From: Halobacteriovorax sp. HLS
GTDB taxonomy: Bacteria > Bdellovibrionota > Bacteriovoracia > Bacteriovoracales > Bacteriovoracaceae
Reading direction: 5' to 3'
DNA: 64,000 nt
Assembly (NCBI RefSeq): GCF_004006665.1
Contig: NZ_QOCL01000014.1
Coordinates: 248,001-312,000, forward strand
Shown here: positions 35,509 to 44,887 of the stretch, in pieces
How positions within the stretch are numbered: position 1 is the stretch's first letter
Layout of the letters: each line of letters starts with the position of its first letter
Notes under the pieces: model-generated
What the model was told of the DNA's origin: nothing
Databases searched by the model: none
What the model saw: only the letters and a program-made list of their open reading frames with translations
Translations under genes and position numbers: made by a program

Positions 35509-35920
35509 AATTGATAATAAATTTTAAAAGATCCATTCTTGAAATCGACCCTATGACTTCTCTATTTGATGTTACAACTGGAGCAAGCTTCAGTTTATTT
35601 TGAGACATATAGAGAATAATTTCTTTTAAGTGTAAGTTTTCAGAAATAGTGAAAATGCTTTGAGAAAATGTTATTTTTTCAGATTTGTCTCTATGACTAA
35701 TTTGGATAAGTAGATCGGACTCTGAAATGAAACCAATGGCCCTATTATTTTCATCAACAACAGGGGCGCCACTAACTTTAGCTGAGTCAAGAATGAGAAT
35801 GGCCTTTTCTATACTGAAATTCTTAGAAATTTTAGTAACTTGTTTATTCATTATCTCAGTTGCAATTATATCACTGAGTTTTTGTGTTGATACTTCTTCT
35901 ATCTTATCAATAGGATACAT
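35492..35920 (-). CDS. CBS-domain pair protein
   Basis: A 142-residue cytoplasmic protein made of two CBS motifs in tandem (about 22-80 and 85-140; SGAPVVDENNRAIGFISESDL and KLAPVVTSNREVIGSISRMDL). Such pairs bind adenine nucleotides and report energy state to a partner. No fused effector is present, so the partner is unknown. It overlaps murG tail to tail by 17 bp. Confidence 0.92.
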   Translation of the reverse strand: MYPIDKIEEVSTQKLSDIIATEIMNKQVTKISKNFSIEKAILILDSAKVSGAPVVDENNRAIGFISESDLLIQISHRDKSEKITFSQSIFTISENLHLKEIILYMSQNKLKLAPVVTSNREVIGSISRMDLLKFIINFKGRN

Positions 35921-36008
35921 ACTCTGACCCTTCGCGCGTTGTTGTCATTTGATTACATTATTATAATATAAGTCGGGATGAAAAATAATCTTAAAATAAG
36001 GATGTTTT

Positions 36009-36674
36009 ATGAGATTTGTCATTTACCTAAGTTTAACACTATTTATTTTATCTTGTTCAAACTCTAAAGATTCAAACCTTTCACAAAATATACCTAATAA
36101 TTATACAACTCCTGTTCTTGCTGAGAACTTTTCAATAATTGGAGATTACAAGTCGTTATGGCCAGAGTCTTGGACGCAAATAGTTTATGAAGCTCTAGAG
36201 AGTCAAAATAGTGAGTTGCTTCATATTTCTCCGTCAACTAGTGACTTGGCATTTCTTAGTTGTCAAAATTATCATGAATTCTCTCGTGCGCAGAAAAAGA
36301 AGTTTTGGACAATTTTTTTAGCCTCAATTTCACACTTTGAGTCCAGTTTTAATCCTAGAACACGTTATTGGGAATCTACTATGAATAAATATTCAGAAGG
36401 ACTTTTTCAGTTAAGTGTTGATGATAGTGCGAACTATGATTACTGTGATTTAAGCTCAGACACTATTTTAAACCCTCTTGAGAATATTTCTTGTGGTGTG
36501 AATATTTTAGAAAAGCAACTAAGAGGAGGCTACTCAAGAGAGCCGGGGAGACTCTTTCCTCCACGTTCATTTTATTGGTCAGTTTTAACTTCTGCAAAAT
36601 CTAAGCAAAAGGTTCGTTTATTTTTTAAAAAAAGGGCGAGTAAACATTTAGAAGAGTGCTCTAGAAGTATATAA
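36009..36674 (+). CDS. Lipoprotein with lytic-transglycosylase-like domain
   Basis: A 221-residue lipoprotein (lipobox ILSC, acylated C16). The domain at about 95-205 shows the SLT signature: E111 in SHFESSFNP as the likely catalytic acid, then YSEGLFQLS and NPLENISCGVNIL. It would cleave glycan strands of peptidoglycan in the periplasm. Four cysteines in the domain suggest disulfides, unusual for cytoplasm-facing relatives and fitting export. AAGGATG precedes the ATG. Its end overlaps the DUF4105 gene by 14 bp. Confidence 0.87.
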   Translation: MRFVIYLSLTLFILSCSNSKDSNLSQNIPNNYTTPVLAENFSIIGDYKSLWPESWTQIVYEALESQNSELLHISPSTSDLAFLSCQNYHEFSRAQKKKFWTIFLASISHFESSFNPRTRYWESTMNKYSEGLFQLSVDDSANYDYCDLSSDTILNPLENISCGVNILEKQLRGGYSREPGRLFPPRSFYWSVLTSAKSKQKVRLFFKKRASKHLEECSRSI

Positions 36675-38544
36675 TAAGTGAAGCTTCATTTATCCAGTTC
36701 TTCTTGTAGCGTTTATAGTCTAAGTTTAAAGCGTAGTTTTTAAATGGAATATATCTTAACTTTGAACCATAGCTATAGGTTTGCTCAACGTGAGCTGGGA
36801 ATCTCCATTTGTAATCTCCAAAAATACCGATGTTAAGCTTATCCATAGGTCTGAATATAATCTCGGCTTCTGGTCCTACTCCAAATCTAAATCCATTATG
36901 GGAGAGCTCTTTGTGTAAATCTAACTCTGAAGTAAGTAGTGCAAAGGCCTTAAAATATTTCGTAAATATTGAAGTACCACCACCAACTTGAAAGGTTGGG
37001 GCTTGGCAAGCCGAGCAGCCCGAATCATTTATAGCTCTACTTCCAAGTTTAAATCTCCAAGAGATATTTGAGAAATACTTCTCAATAGGACTAAGAGAGA
37101 TAACATTTACGATATCTATAAAATCGAGCTTAAGTTTTGAGCTATCATTATAATAATTAAACTTCATATGCCCCATTTCCATTGTTGCTTGAGGGTTTTG
37201 GCCATCTTGAGGATCATAGAAGTCATGAAGTGCAAATCGATAGGAAAGAGTTTCGTAAGTTTTAAGAGATTTATTCTTTCCAACTCCAAGCCAAAATCTT
37301 CTTGAATCATGTCCAAAGTCTGGTCTTTGTTTATGAGGAGTTGGAATCGTCTCAATAGTTGTTTGAACTTCAGTTTCACTTCTCGCGATGAGAAGTTCAT
37401 TCTTCCATTTTAATGCCTCAGGTTTTTCAAGTAAAATATCTTCGCTATGTGTGAAGTCGAGATAGTCGATTGCTGTATCTAAAATTTTTGCCTGTTTCTC
37501 TTTACTTAGGCCCTGAACTGGATTGGCTGTTTTTTCTTTAATAACTTTTTCAAAAAACTGTTTTTCATCTTGCATTAGGCGCTGTACAGATTGTTTCGCT
37601 TTTCTCATTGTAGATGGTCGATAACTCACTCGTCTTACAAGACCTGGTGTCTTTCCTAGAGTTTTAATGGTGTCTACAGGAATAACAAAGCTAGGATTTC
37701 TCTTAGAAAGATTCCATTTAGGATTAGCAACATCTAAAAGGCCAAGCATATGGTATGAGCAATTTTCAGTTAGGTAGTAATATTGAAAATATGTTTGTCC
37801 CATTTCCCAAATATGAGCAACGATCATATTAATTTCTTTTTGAGATAAATTAAGGTCATAACTCCAAAGATCTCTTGATTCAAAGTCGTTGTACTCTCTT
37901 ACTTTATAGAAATATGGCATTGAAGCAAATTCTCCACGAAAGCCTCCAGCAAAGCCCATCACTCCGTAGAGAAGAGAGTTCGTTGTTGTGACAACGGCGG
38001 AATAGTTTATTGCGTAGTCAAGTAGTTCAAAGTTTTGATCTTCCTGATCAGTATGTCTAATATTCTTATTTATCCTCATTAATGTATGGCCAAATGCCGA
38101 AGCCGGAGTATCTAAGAAATAAGAAGAGAAAACGATGGATATAGATTTTGCTGAAAGTTTATTTTTAAATTTGTTATATCTAGGACAAGATACTTTAAAT
38201 TTTGACAGATTAATTAAGCCTTTGCTTTCGAAGAAAGTTGCTCTTGCTGGAAATCGACATAAAGGATGCTCGTCAGAGCTTAAGTTCTTGTCCTTTTCAA
38301 TGGCCTCAATATTTGCAATTAATTCATTTTGAGGATTTGATTTTCCGTCTTTAGAAAAGAAGAAAGTTTCACCGTCTGCCTCTGAACTAACTCCTCCAAA
38401 GAAATTTGAACGATAATGCATGAGGTTTAGCCAAGTTGGGTCATCATAGATTCTTTGTTGATCTATTTTTTCTCTCATGTCTTTTGAGATAGTAGCAAAT
38501 GTTGGAAGTGATATTAAAAGAGTGAAAAGTGTTAATTTAATCAT
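36661..38544 (-). CDS. DUF4105 protein with C-terminal outer-membrane section
   Basis: A 627-residue exported protein (signal peptide to about A17). The central part matches DUF4105, with H153 in SAFGHTLMRI and C262 in TENCSYHMLGLL, a His and Cys pair suggesting a permuted NlpC/P60-like active site. The final 230 residues are strand-rich with aromatic ends and finish in SLIIYF, consistent with an outer-membrane barrel. Function is unknown for the family; a wall- or lipid-directed hydrolase is inferred. Tail-to-tail overlap with the transglycosylase-like lipoprotein may be coincidental. Confidence 0.9.
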   Translation of the reverse strand: MIKLTLFTLLISLPTFATISKDMREKIDQQRIYDDPTWLNLMHYRSNFFGGVSSEADGETFFFSKDGKSNPQNELIANIEAIEKDKNLSSDEHPLCRFPARATFFESKGLINLSKFKVSCPRYNKFKNKLSAKSISIVFSSYFLDTPASAFGHTLMRINKNIRHTDQEDQNFELLDYAINYSAVVTTTNSLLYGVMGFAGGFRGEFASMPYFYKVREYNDFESRDLWSYDLNLSQKEINMIVAHIWEMGQTYFQYYYLTENCSYHMLGLLDVANPKWNLSKRNPSFVIPVDTIKTLGKTPGLVRRVSYRPSTMRKAKQSVQRLMQDEKQFFEKVIKEKTANPVQGLSKEKQAKILDTAIDYLDFTHSEDILLEKPEALKWKNELLIARSETEVQTTIETIPTPHKQRPDFGHDSRRFWLGVGKNKSLKTYETLSYRFALHDFYDPQDGQNPQATMEMGHMKFNYYNDSSKLKLDFIDIVNVISLSPIEKYFSNISWRFKLGSRAINDSGCSACQAPTFQVGGGTSIFTKYFKAFALLTSELDLHKELSHNGFRFGVGPEAEIIFRPMDKLNIGIFGDYKWRFPAHVEQTYSYGSKLRYIPFKNYALNLDYKRYKKNWINEASLIIYF

Positions 38545-38560
38545 GGAAAAAAGAGTAACA

Positions 38561-38581
38561 CTGGAAGCATGATGCTTCCAG
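38561..38581 (-). terminator. Terminator of the DUF3015 gene
   Basis: An 8-bp stem, CTGGAAGC with GCTTCCAG, and a 5-nt loop; a T-rich run follows within 10 bases on the minus strand. Confidence 0.65.
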
Positions 38582-38599
38582 CGGATTACGAATCAAAAA

Positions 38600-39061
38600 T
38601 TAGATACAAGCTTTATTTGCTTCAATTACATTTCTGATAGACATGTCAATTTGACCTGCTTCAGCATTTTGAGTAGAGAAGATTGTCTTGTAGTTTTTTT
38701 GTAGAGCTGAACCAACTGCATTGAAGTTAGTACAACCATACATTCTTGTTAAAGAAGCAAGAGTAGCACCTTGTCCACGAGCGATGTCGTTAGAAAGAGC
38801 AACTTTGTTAGCTTTGATGAATACAGCGTTAGCTTGTCCACCAGCACCGTCTAGCTCACAGTTAGAAGTTCCAGAAGTCATACCAAAAGTATTGTTACCA
38901 GATAGACCGTTAGTAGTCGCTCCAAGTACTTGGTGTACAAGGTTTGATCCATCAGTAAAAAGTGTAGAACCTAGTCCACAACCTTGTGCTTGGTAAGAAG
39001 CTGCATTTGCTGATGCTGTCATAAGAGTTCCGGCCATAAGACCAAGGATAATTTTTTTCAT
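38600..39061 (-). CDS. DUF3015 exported protein
   Basis: A 153-residue protein with signal peptide (cleavage near A20) and the DUF3015 pattern (CGLGSTLF, then VLGATTNGLSGNNTFGMTSGTSNC). Four cysteines fit two disulfides. The ribosome site is near-perfect (GGAGGAAT), and codons differ from neighbours, with more frequent G/C-ending choices such as GTA, GCT and ACT mixtures typical of strongly expressed genes. It may be abundant in the envelope. Its molecular role is unknown. Confidence 0.9.
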   Translation of the reverse strand: MKKIILGLMAGTLMTASANAASYQAQGCGLGSTLFTDGSNLVHQVLGATTNGLSGNNTFGMTSGTSNCELDGAGGQANAVFIKANKVALSNDIARGQGATLASLTRMYGCTNFNAVGSALQKNYKTIFSTQNAEAGQIDMSIRNVIEANKACI

Positions 39062-39110
39062 TAATTCCTCCGTGAAAATGTTAATGAATTTATATTTGAT
39101 GATATAAAAA

Positions 39111-39132
39111 TAGCAGAGGATGGCCTCTGCTA
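39111..39132 (-). terminator. Terminator of the 39169 response regulator
   Basis: A perfect 9-bp stem, TAGCAGAGG with CCTCTGCTA, loop ATGG, followed by five T on the minus strand. It separates the regulator from DUF3015. Confidence 0.85.
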
Positions 39133-39168
39133 CAATGAGAAAAATAAACTAATTTTATTAATACCTGA

Positions 39169-39843
39169 CTAGATTCTTAGGATATAGCCACGTGATTTAA
39201 TAGTTTTGATATAAGATGAGAAAGGTTTTAGCTTCTTTCTAAGATTTGATAGGTGAGTATCAATATTCTGGTTTTGAACGTGTACATTAGGCCATAGAAG
39301 GTTTGTTATGTACTCTCTACTAAAGATCTTATTAGGACTCTTTGCAAGTAAATGAATAATTTTGAACTCAATTGGAGTTAATTGGATTTTCTTTTCTCCA
39401 ACTTGCGCCATTTGGATTTCAGTATGAAGAATAAAGTCTCCAAAAGAAATTTTATCTTCTACAGGTCTTGTTCCTTGTTTTGTTTGAATCTTATTTTTAA
39501 TTCTTGCAACAAGCTCATTTAGAGAAACAGGCTTAACGATAAAGTCATCACAACCAAGATCCATTCCTTGAACAACAACTTCTTCAGAAGGGTCACCAGT
39601 TAAGAAGATAACAGGAACTTCTGGATGAGTGTCTCTGAATTTCCCATATAACTCGAAACCATTCATATTTGGCATATGAAGATCAAGAAGAACTAAGTCA
39701 GTCTTCTTAGTGCTTAGATAGCCAAGAAGTTCTAGAGGATTCTGAATCAGCTCCAGATTAAAGTTTGTTTCTAAAAGTTCCTTGTAGCTCAAGAGATTAT
39801 CTTGAACATCATCTACGATTGTTACATGCATTTTTTCACCCAT
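39169..39843 (-). CDS. OmpR/PhoB-family response regulator
   Basis: A 224-residue regulator with a complete receiver: D11/D12, phospho-acceptor D54 (LLDLHMPNM), T82 and K104 in VKPVS. The C-terminal winged helix (about 130-222) has the INQNIDTHLSNLRKK-type recognition helix and ends RGYILRI. AGGAG lies 6 nt before the ATG. No kinase gene is adjacent, so it is an orphan in this window. It is a good reference for the altered relative at 1656. Confidence 0.95.
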   Translation of the reverse strand: MGEKMHVTIVDDVQDNLLSYKELLETNFNLELIQNPLELLGYLSTKKTDLVLLDLHMPNMNGFELYGKFRDTHPEVPVIFLTGDPSEEVVVQGMDLGCDDFIVKPVSLNELVARIKNKIQTKQGTRPVEDKISFGDFILHTEIQMAQVGEKKIQLTPIEFKIIHLLAKSPNKIFSREYITNLLWPNVHVQNQNIDTHLSNLRKKLKPFSSYIKTIKSRGYILRI

Positions 39844-40019
39844 AATTTACTCCTAAGAGTACCTTGTTGTATGCTACATAATAGTTGAGCACGTTCTTAA
39901 GGTTTGTTAGCTAAGTTACCTTATTTGTATCTATTTTTATGCTGAATCCGGATTCGTGTCAATTAATTTAGTTTTTATTTATGCAAAAAATATGTAATCT
40001 TAAGGTTAAGGAAAAGTTA

Positions 40020-40376
40020 ATGACACAAGTAATTAATATCTCAAATTGGAAAAATAAGTTGAGTAAATTCGCCGGAGATAGAGATTGGGGCCAATTTCAT
40101 ACACCAAAGAATCTTGTGATGGCCATGAGTGTAGAATGTTCAGAACTATTAGAACATTTTCAGTGGCTGACAAAAGAGCAAAGTGAAAATCTTGAAAGTG
40201 AAAAACTTGAAGAAATAAAAGAAGAGATGGCCGATGTTCTTCTCTACATGATTCGTCTAAGCGATGTATTAGATGTTGATTTAAATGATGCCATGGAAGA
40301 GAAGTTTATTAAGAATGGACTTAAGTACCCCGCTGAAAAAGCGCGAGGTACGATGAAGAAGTACGATAAATTATAG
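40020..40376 (+). CDS. MazG-like nucleotide pyrophosphohydrolase
   Basis: The start at 40020 (AAGGAAAA upstream) gives 118 residues beginning TQVINISNWKNKL; a longer frame to 39981 lacks a ribosome site. The sequence RDWGQFHTPKNLVMAMSVECSELLEHFQW and the later EEMADVL place it with the all-alpha NTP pyrophosphatases related to dCTP pyrophosphatase, whose acidic residues bind Mg2+. It would clear abnormal or excess dNTPs. Its 3' end overlaps the next gene by 6 bp. Confidence 0.92.
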   Translation: MTQVINISNWKNKLSKFAGDRDWGQFHTPKNLVMAMSVECSELLEHFQWLTKEQSENLESEKLEEIKEEMADVLLYMIRLSDVLDVDLNDAMEEKFIKNGLKYPAEKARGTMKKYDKL

Positions 40377-40922
40377 ACCTAGAAGACCTTCTTTGAGTCC
40401 TTCGTCTTTGGCGTTAATGAACCAGACTGAAAGCAAGGCCTTTGAAAAATCTTGTCCACTAATCTTGTCTTTCTTCGCTCCTGCTATAGTTGACTCAACA
40501 CCATCTGCTAAGAAGTTAAACTCCATAGTTTCTTTCTTTTTTACATCTTTAAAGTAGGTGTAAAATTTTTCCATTCTTTCTTTGAGAGCTGGGTGTTTCT
40601 CTTTTGGTAGAGCATTCTCAAACGCTTCTTTCCAGCCATCAATCAGGTCTTTTGCATCCACATCTCTAACAAATGTCATAATGATTTTCTTAGGAGAAGA
40701 GTCTTGTAGAAATGAATTGTAGTCAGAAGATTTCTTCTCCATATAGAAGGCGCCTACATATACTTTTACCTTGATCCAAGTGGCCTTTCTTGTGGCTATT
40801 CCATTTAGAACTAATTTTTTTCCAGCGAGTTCAACTGAATCTGGGTGACTTACACCATCAAGTTCAGCGCTGATAACTGAAGTAGAAATAAGAAATGCCA
40901 ACGTTAAAATGAATCCTTTCAT
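40371..40922 (-). CDS. Exported chalcone-isomerase-like protein
   Basis: A 183-residue protein with a signal peptide (to about A19) and the chalcone-isomerase-like pattern: GKKLVLNGIATRKATWIKVKVYVGAFYM, then IIMTFVRDVDAKDLIDGW. Bacterial members are periplasmic and probably bind fatty acids or similar ligands rather than acting as isomerases. It is tail to tail with the MazG-like gene (6 bp overlap). Confidence 0.9.
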   Translation of the reverse strand: MKGFILTLAFLISTSVISAELDGVSHPDSVELAGKKLVLNGIATRKATWIKVKVYVGAFYMEKKSSDYNSFLQDSSPKKIIMTFVRDVDAKDLIDGWKEAFENALPKEKHPALKERMEKFYTYFKDVKKKETMEFNFLADGVESTIAGAKKDKISGQDFSKALLSVWFINAKDEGLKEGLLGL

Positions 40923-41000
40923 TTTTTCTCCTAAGATAATAATTTATGAACTTTATAAGTATGAAGGGATTTAAGGCGTTTTGTAAATGAGCAAAAAAAA

Positions 41001-41018
41001 GCCCTCTAAATAGAGGGC
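41001..41018 (-). terminator. Terminator of typA
   Basis: GCCCTCT with AGAGGGC, loop AAAT, followed on the minus strand by eight T residues. Confidence 0.92.
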
Positions 41019-41034
41019 CTAGTTTAGTTTTGAA

Positions 41035-42864
41035 TTACTTCTTCTCTCCACGAACAACTTTTCTTTTGTTGGTCGCAAGTTCTTTCTTTCTGATTCTGAT
41101 ATTTAGTGGAGTTACTTCAACCCACTCATCTTCATCGATCCAGTCCATTGCCCATTCAAGAGTTTTTGCAGGTACAGGAGGAAGTACAATATTTACATCC
41201 TTTCCTGCTGTTCTCATACTTGATAAATGCTTTTCTCTAACACAGTTAACATTTGTATCATTTACTCTTGTATGTTCACCAATAACCATACCTTCATAAC
41301 ACATATCACCTGGCTCAACGAACATCTTACCGTTGTTAAGAAGGTTAAAGAGTGCGTAAGGAGTGATTTTTCCAGCTCTGTCAGATATGATCGCACCATT
41401 TTGACGTGCAAGCATGATTCCCGCATATTCACCGTATCCAAGGTATTCAGAACTCATAAGTCCTTCACCCCTAGTATCTGTTAAGAATGTCGATCTATAT
41501 CCAATAAGACCACGAGATGGAATTCTAAATTCTACTCTTGTTCTATCTTCACCGATTGGCATCATATTTCCCATGATCCCTTTTCTTATAGAAAGTTTTT
41601 CTGTAATTGGACCTGTACAATCTGAAGGGATATCTAGAACAACATTTTCATATGGCTCAGTTTTAGCTCCATTTTCGTCAGTCGAAAAAAGAACTTCCGG
41701 TCTTGAAATCATAAGCTCAAACCCTTTTCTTCTAATTTCTTCAAAAACGATGGCAAGTTGAAGCTCCCCACGTCCTTTAAGCTTTAGAACTTTCGGGTCA
41801 TCCGTATGCTCATACTTAAGAGCAACGTTTAATCTACATGCTTCTTGTAATAGTTCTTCTAGCTTTCTAGAAGTAAGGTATTCACCTTCTTTACCAGAAC
41901 CTGGTGAAGTATTAACTGAACAGTTTACAGAAACTGTAGGTGGCTCTACTTCAATTCTTTCAAGAGGAGCGATATCTTTTGTCGAACAAATTGTATCTCC
42001 AATTTCAGATTCAGCAGAACCTGCAACAATAACAATTTCTCCTGCACTAGCTGAGTCAACTTCTTTAAATCCAATTTTGTCATAAACTTGAATTGAAGAA
42101 ACTTTGAAAGTCTTATTCTTCGCGTCTCTGTCACAACGTACAAAGTTTTGGTTCTTTGTGATAACACCTCGACCAATTCTACCTACAAATAATGGTCCTA
42201 AGTATTCTGAGTAAGAAAGGTTAGTTACTAGTAGTCTAAGGTCCTCTCCCTCTTCAACCTGAGGTTGTGGGTAAAAGTCAGAAACGATAAAGTCTAGGAT
42301 AGGGAACATATCACTTCTTTTTTCAGCTGGGTCAAGAGTTGCCCAACCTTCTTTTGCAGAAGAATAAATAATTGGAATATCTAAATCGTAATCTTCTAGT
42401 CCTAATTGATCGGCCATTTCAAGAAATAGATCTTCAATTTCAGACTTAACTTCTTCAATTCTCTCATCTGGTCTGTCGATCTTATTAATAACAACACCAA
42501 TTTTAATTCCTCTTGCAAGTGCTTTAGATAGAACGAATCTTGTTTGAGGTAGAGGACCTTCTGCAGCGTCTACTAAAAGTAGAACACCATCAACCATCAT
42601 AAGAGATCTCTCAACTTCTCCACCGAAGTCGGCGTGGCCAGGAGTATCTAGAAGGTTAACTCTAAAACCCTTGTAATCGAAAGCACAGTTTTTAGCTGTA
42701 ATTGTAATCCCTCTTTCTTTTTCAATGTCACCAGAATCCATTACTCTTTCAGCAACTTTTTCTCTTTCACCAAATGTTCCAGATTGTTTCAATAGCTCAT
42801 CAACGAGCGTTGTTTTTCCGTGGTCAACGTGGGCGACCACAGCAATGTTTTTAAGATTAGACAT
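41035..42864 (-). CDS. typA: Ribosome-associated GTPase TypA/BipA
   Basis: A 609-residue translational GTPase. G1 [12 protein letters not shown]2 [10 protein letters not shown]3 [10 protein letters not shown] and G4 NKID are visible in the first 140 residues. EF-G-like domains and the TypA-specific C-terminal domain ([14 protein letters not shown]) follow. It assists large-subunit assembly and growth under stress or cold. A probable -10 (TATAAT) lies at 42916-42921 on the minus strand, and AGGAAG precedes the ATG. It is monocistronic. Confidence 0.98.
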   Translation of the reverse strand: MSNLKNIAVVAHVDHGKTTLVDELLKQSGTFGEREKVAERVMDSGDIEKERGITITAKNCAFDYKGFRVNLLDTPGHADFGGEVERSLMMVDGVLLLVDAAEGPLPQTRFVLSKALARGIKIGVVINKIDRPDERIEEVKSEIEDLFLEMADQLGLEDYDLDIPIIYSSAKEGWATLDPAEKRSDMFPILDFIVSDFYPQPQVEEGEDLRLLVTNLSYSEYLGPLFVGRIGRGVITKNQNFVRCDRDAKNKTFKVSSIQVYDKIGFKEVDSASAGEIVIVAGSAESEIGDTICSTKDIAPLERIEVEPPTVSVNCSVNTSPGSGKEGEYLTSRKLEELLQEACRLNVALKYEHTDDPKVLKLKGRGELQLAIVFEEIRRKGFELMISRPEVLFSTDENGAKTEPYENVVLDIPSDCTGPITEKLSIRKGIMGNMMPIGEDRTRVEFRIPSRGLIGYRSTFLTDTRGEGLMSSEYLGYGEYAGIMLARQNGAIISDRAGKITPYALFNLLNNGKMFVEPGDMCYEGMVIGEHTRVNDTNVNCVREKHLSSMRTAGKDVNIVLPPVPAKTLEWAMDWIDEDEWVEVTPLNIRIRKKELATNKRKVVRGEKK

Positions 42865-42961
42865 ACAACTTCCTATAGGTTATGATGCTTGTTGTTAATT
42901 TTTCAGTAAATTTTCATTATACTAATACTTGTTAACTGCTTTGTAACTTAAAGAATGCATT

Positions 42962-44803
42962 ATGATTCAATTGAATAACATTTCTAAGTCTTTTGGGGGG
43001 CAAAATCTCTATGAAGACATTTCATTTACACTAGGAAGTAAGGAACGAGTAGGCCTTGTTGGTCGAAATGGTAGCGGAAAATCAACACTTTTTAAGATTA
43101 TTACTGGTGAGATGGCCTATGAAGGTGGAAGCGTTAATATCCCAAAAAATTATAAGATTGGTTACCTCTCCCAGCATCTTAAGTTTGAAAAAAATACAGT
43201 CTTAGAAGAATGTATACAATCTTTAAGCGAAGAAGAGAGATTTGACCACTATAAGGCTGAAAAAATCCTCTCAGGGCTAGGCTTCTCGCAAGAAGAAATG
43301 CAAGAGAATCCTTTGAAGTTCTCGGGAGGATATCAGATTCGTATTAACCTTACAAAATGTCTCTTAGAAAACCCTAATCTTCTACTGTTAGATGAGCCTA
43401 CAAACTATTTAGATATTATGTCTCTACGTTGGCTTCGAAGCTTTCTAAAGAGCTTTGAGGGAGAGGTTATCCTGATTACCCACGATAGAGACTTTATGGA
43501 TGATACAGTTACTCACACTATGGGGCTAACAAGAGGTCGTTTAAAAAAGATTAAAGGTGATACCGTAAAGTTTTACGAACAACTTCTAGAAGAAGATATG
43601 CTTTATGAACAAACTCGTTCGAATCAAGAAAAGAAGAAAAAAGAGTTAATGGCCTTTGTTGATAAATTTAGAGCAAAGGCCTCTAAAGCAACTCAAGCAC
43701 AGTCAAGATTAAAGCAACTTGAGAAGATGGGGAGTATGAATGAGCTTGCTAAAGAGGGGAGTATGGCCCTTTCTTTTAGACATATTCCTTGTCCTGGAAA
43801 AACTATTTGTACCGTAAAAGATGTTTCATTTGGTTATGAAGAAGAAAACCTCTTTAGTGGTGTAAATTTTGAAATAAAAAGAAATGACTGCATTGGTATC
43901 ATTGGTAAAAATGGAAAAGGAAAATCGACTCTATTAAATGTTATAACAGGTGAGTTAAAAGCTAGAACTGGTGAAATTCAATATCATCCTTCAGCTAGTA
44001 TTGGTCACTTTGGTCAAACAAATATTAAAAGACTTTCAGAGAATAATACAATTGTAGCAGAGGTTACTGCAACAAACCCTGAGCTGACAAATACAGAGGT
44101 GAGAAAGATTTGTGGCTCGATGATGTTTGAAGGTGATTTGGCAGATAAGAAAATAAGTGTTCTTTCCGGTGGCGAGCGCTCTAGGGTAATGCTTGGAAAA
44201 ATTATTGCTCATAAGTCTAATATTCTCTTTTTGGATGAGCCTACGAACCATTTAGATATGGAGTCAGTAGAGATTCTTTGCGAAAAGCTGGAAGAGTTTC
44301 CAGGTGCTATTGTCTTAGTTACTCATAATGAAATGTTACTTCGAAGACTTGCAAACCGACTTGTCGTTTTTAGAAACTCTCAAGCGCAATTATTTGAGCA
44401 AGGGTATGATGAATTCCTAGATAAGATCGGTTGGGATGAAGACGAGTTGAGTGAATCACAAGGAGAAAACGTAGCTCCTTCGAAGAAAAATAAAAAAGAA
44501 GATAAGCGCTTAAGGGCCGAGCTTATTCAGCAACGTAGTAGAGCGACAAAGGAGCTCAAAAAGAAGATGGATAAATTAGAAGAGGGGATCTTTAGCAAGG
44601 AAGAAAAGGCCGAAGAATTAAATGAGCAGCTTATTAGTGCTAGCACTAGTGGAGACGGGAAGTTGATAAATGATATTTCTCAAAAACTAGGAGTCTTACA
44701 AAAAGTCTTAGATATGGAGTATCATGAGCTTTCTTTAGTTAGTGATGAGTTTCATGGGATTTTGGATGAGTTTGAGCAAAAACTTTCCTTTCTAGATCAT
44801 TAA
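42962..44803 (+). CDS. ABC-F family ATPase
   Basis: A 613-residue soluble protein with two ABC domains (Walker A GRNGSGKS and GKNGKGKS; signatures FSGGYQ and LSGGERSR; Walker B LLLDEPTN and LFLDEPTN) joined by a helical linker. A C-terminal coiled coil (about 520-605) follows. No membrane partner is present, typical of ABC-F factors that bind the ribosomal E site. The subtype is closest to YheS/Uup-like proteins by layout, but not certain. The Shine-Dalgarno is weak. Confidence 0.95.
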   Translation: MIQLNNISKSFGGQNLYEDISFTLGSKERVGLVGRNGSGKSTLFKIITGEMAYEGGSVNIPKNYKIGYLSQHLKFEKNTVLEECIQSLSEEERFDHYKAEKILSGLGFSQEEMQENPLKFSGGYQIRINLTKCLLENPNLLLLDEPTNYLDIMSLRWLRSFLKSFEGEVILITHDRDFMDDTVTHTMGLTRGRLKKIKGDTVKFYEQLLEEDMLYEQTRSNQEKKKKELMAFVDKFRAKASKATQAQSRLKQLEKMGSMNELAKEGSMALSFRHIPCPGKTICTVKDVSFGYEEENLFSGVNFEIKRNDCIGIIGKNGKGKSTLLNVITGELKARTGEIQYHPSASIGHFGQTNIKRLSENNTIVAEVTATNPELTNTEVRKICGSMMFEGDLADKKISVLSGGERSRVMLGKIIAHKSNILFLDEPTNHLDMESVEILCEKLEEFPGAIVLVTHNEMLLRRLANRLVVFRNSQAQLFEQGYDEFLDKIGWDEDELSESQGENVAPSKKNKKEDKRLRAELIQQRSRATKELKKKMDKLEEGIFSKEEKAEELNEQLISASTSGDGKLINDISQKLGVLQKVLDMEYHELSLVSDEFHGILDEFEQKLSFLDH

Positions 44804-44887
44804 GTTCTTGAAATTAAAGGCTAGTTAAGAAATTAAGTTTAAAAAATTACCTTTAGAATATTTTGGTTATGTAGGAAAATATTTGCC

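Noticed and set aside
39944-39955. Perfect 12-bp palindrome GAATCCGGATTC
   Set aside because: A single copy with no repeat elsewhere and no clear link to a promoter; probably chance.
41030-41761. Several plus-strand frames opposite typA
   Set aside because: typA is unmistakable on the minus strand; these frames have no ribosome sites or recognisable products.
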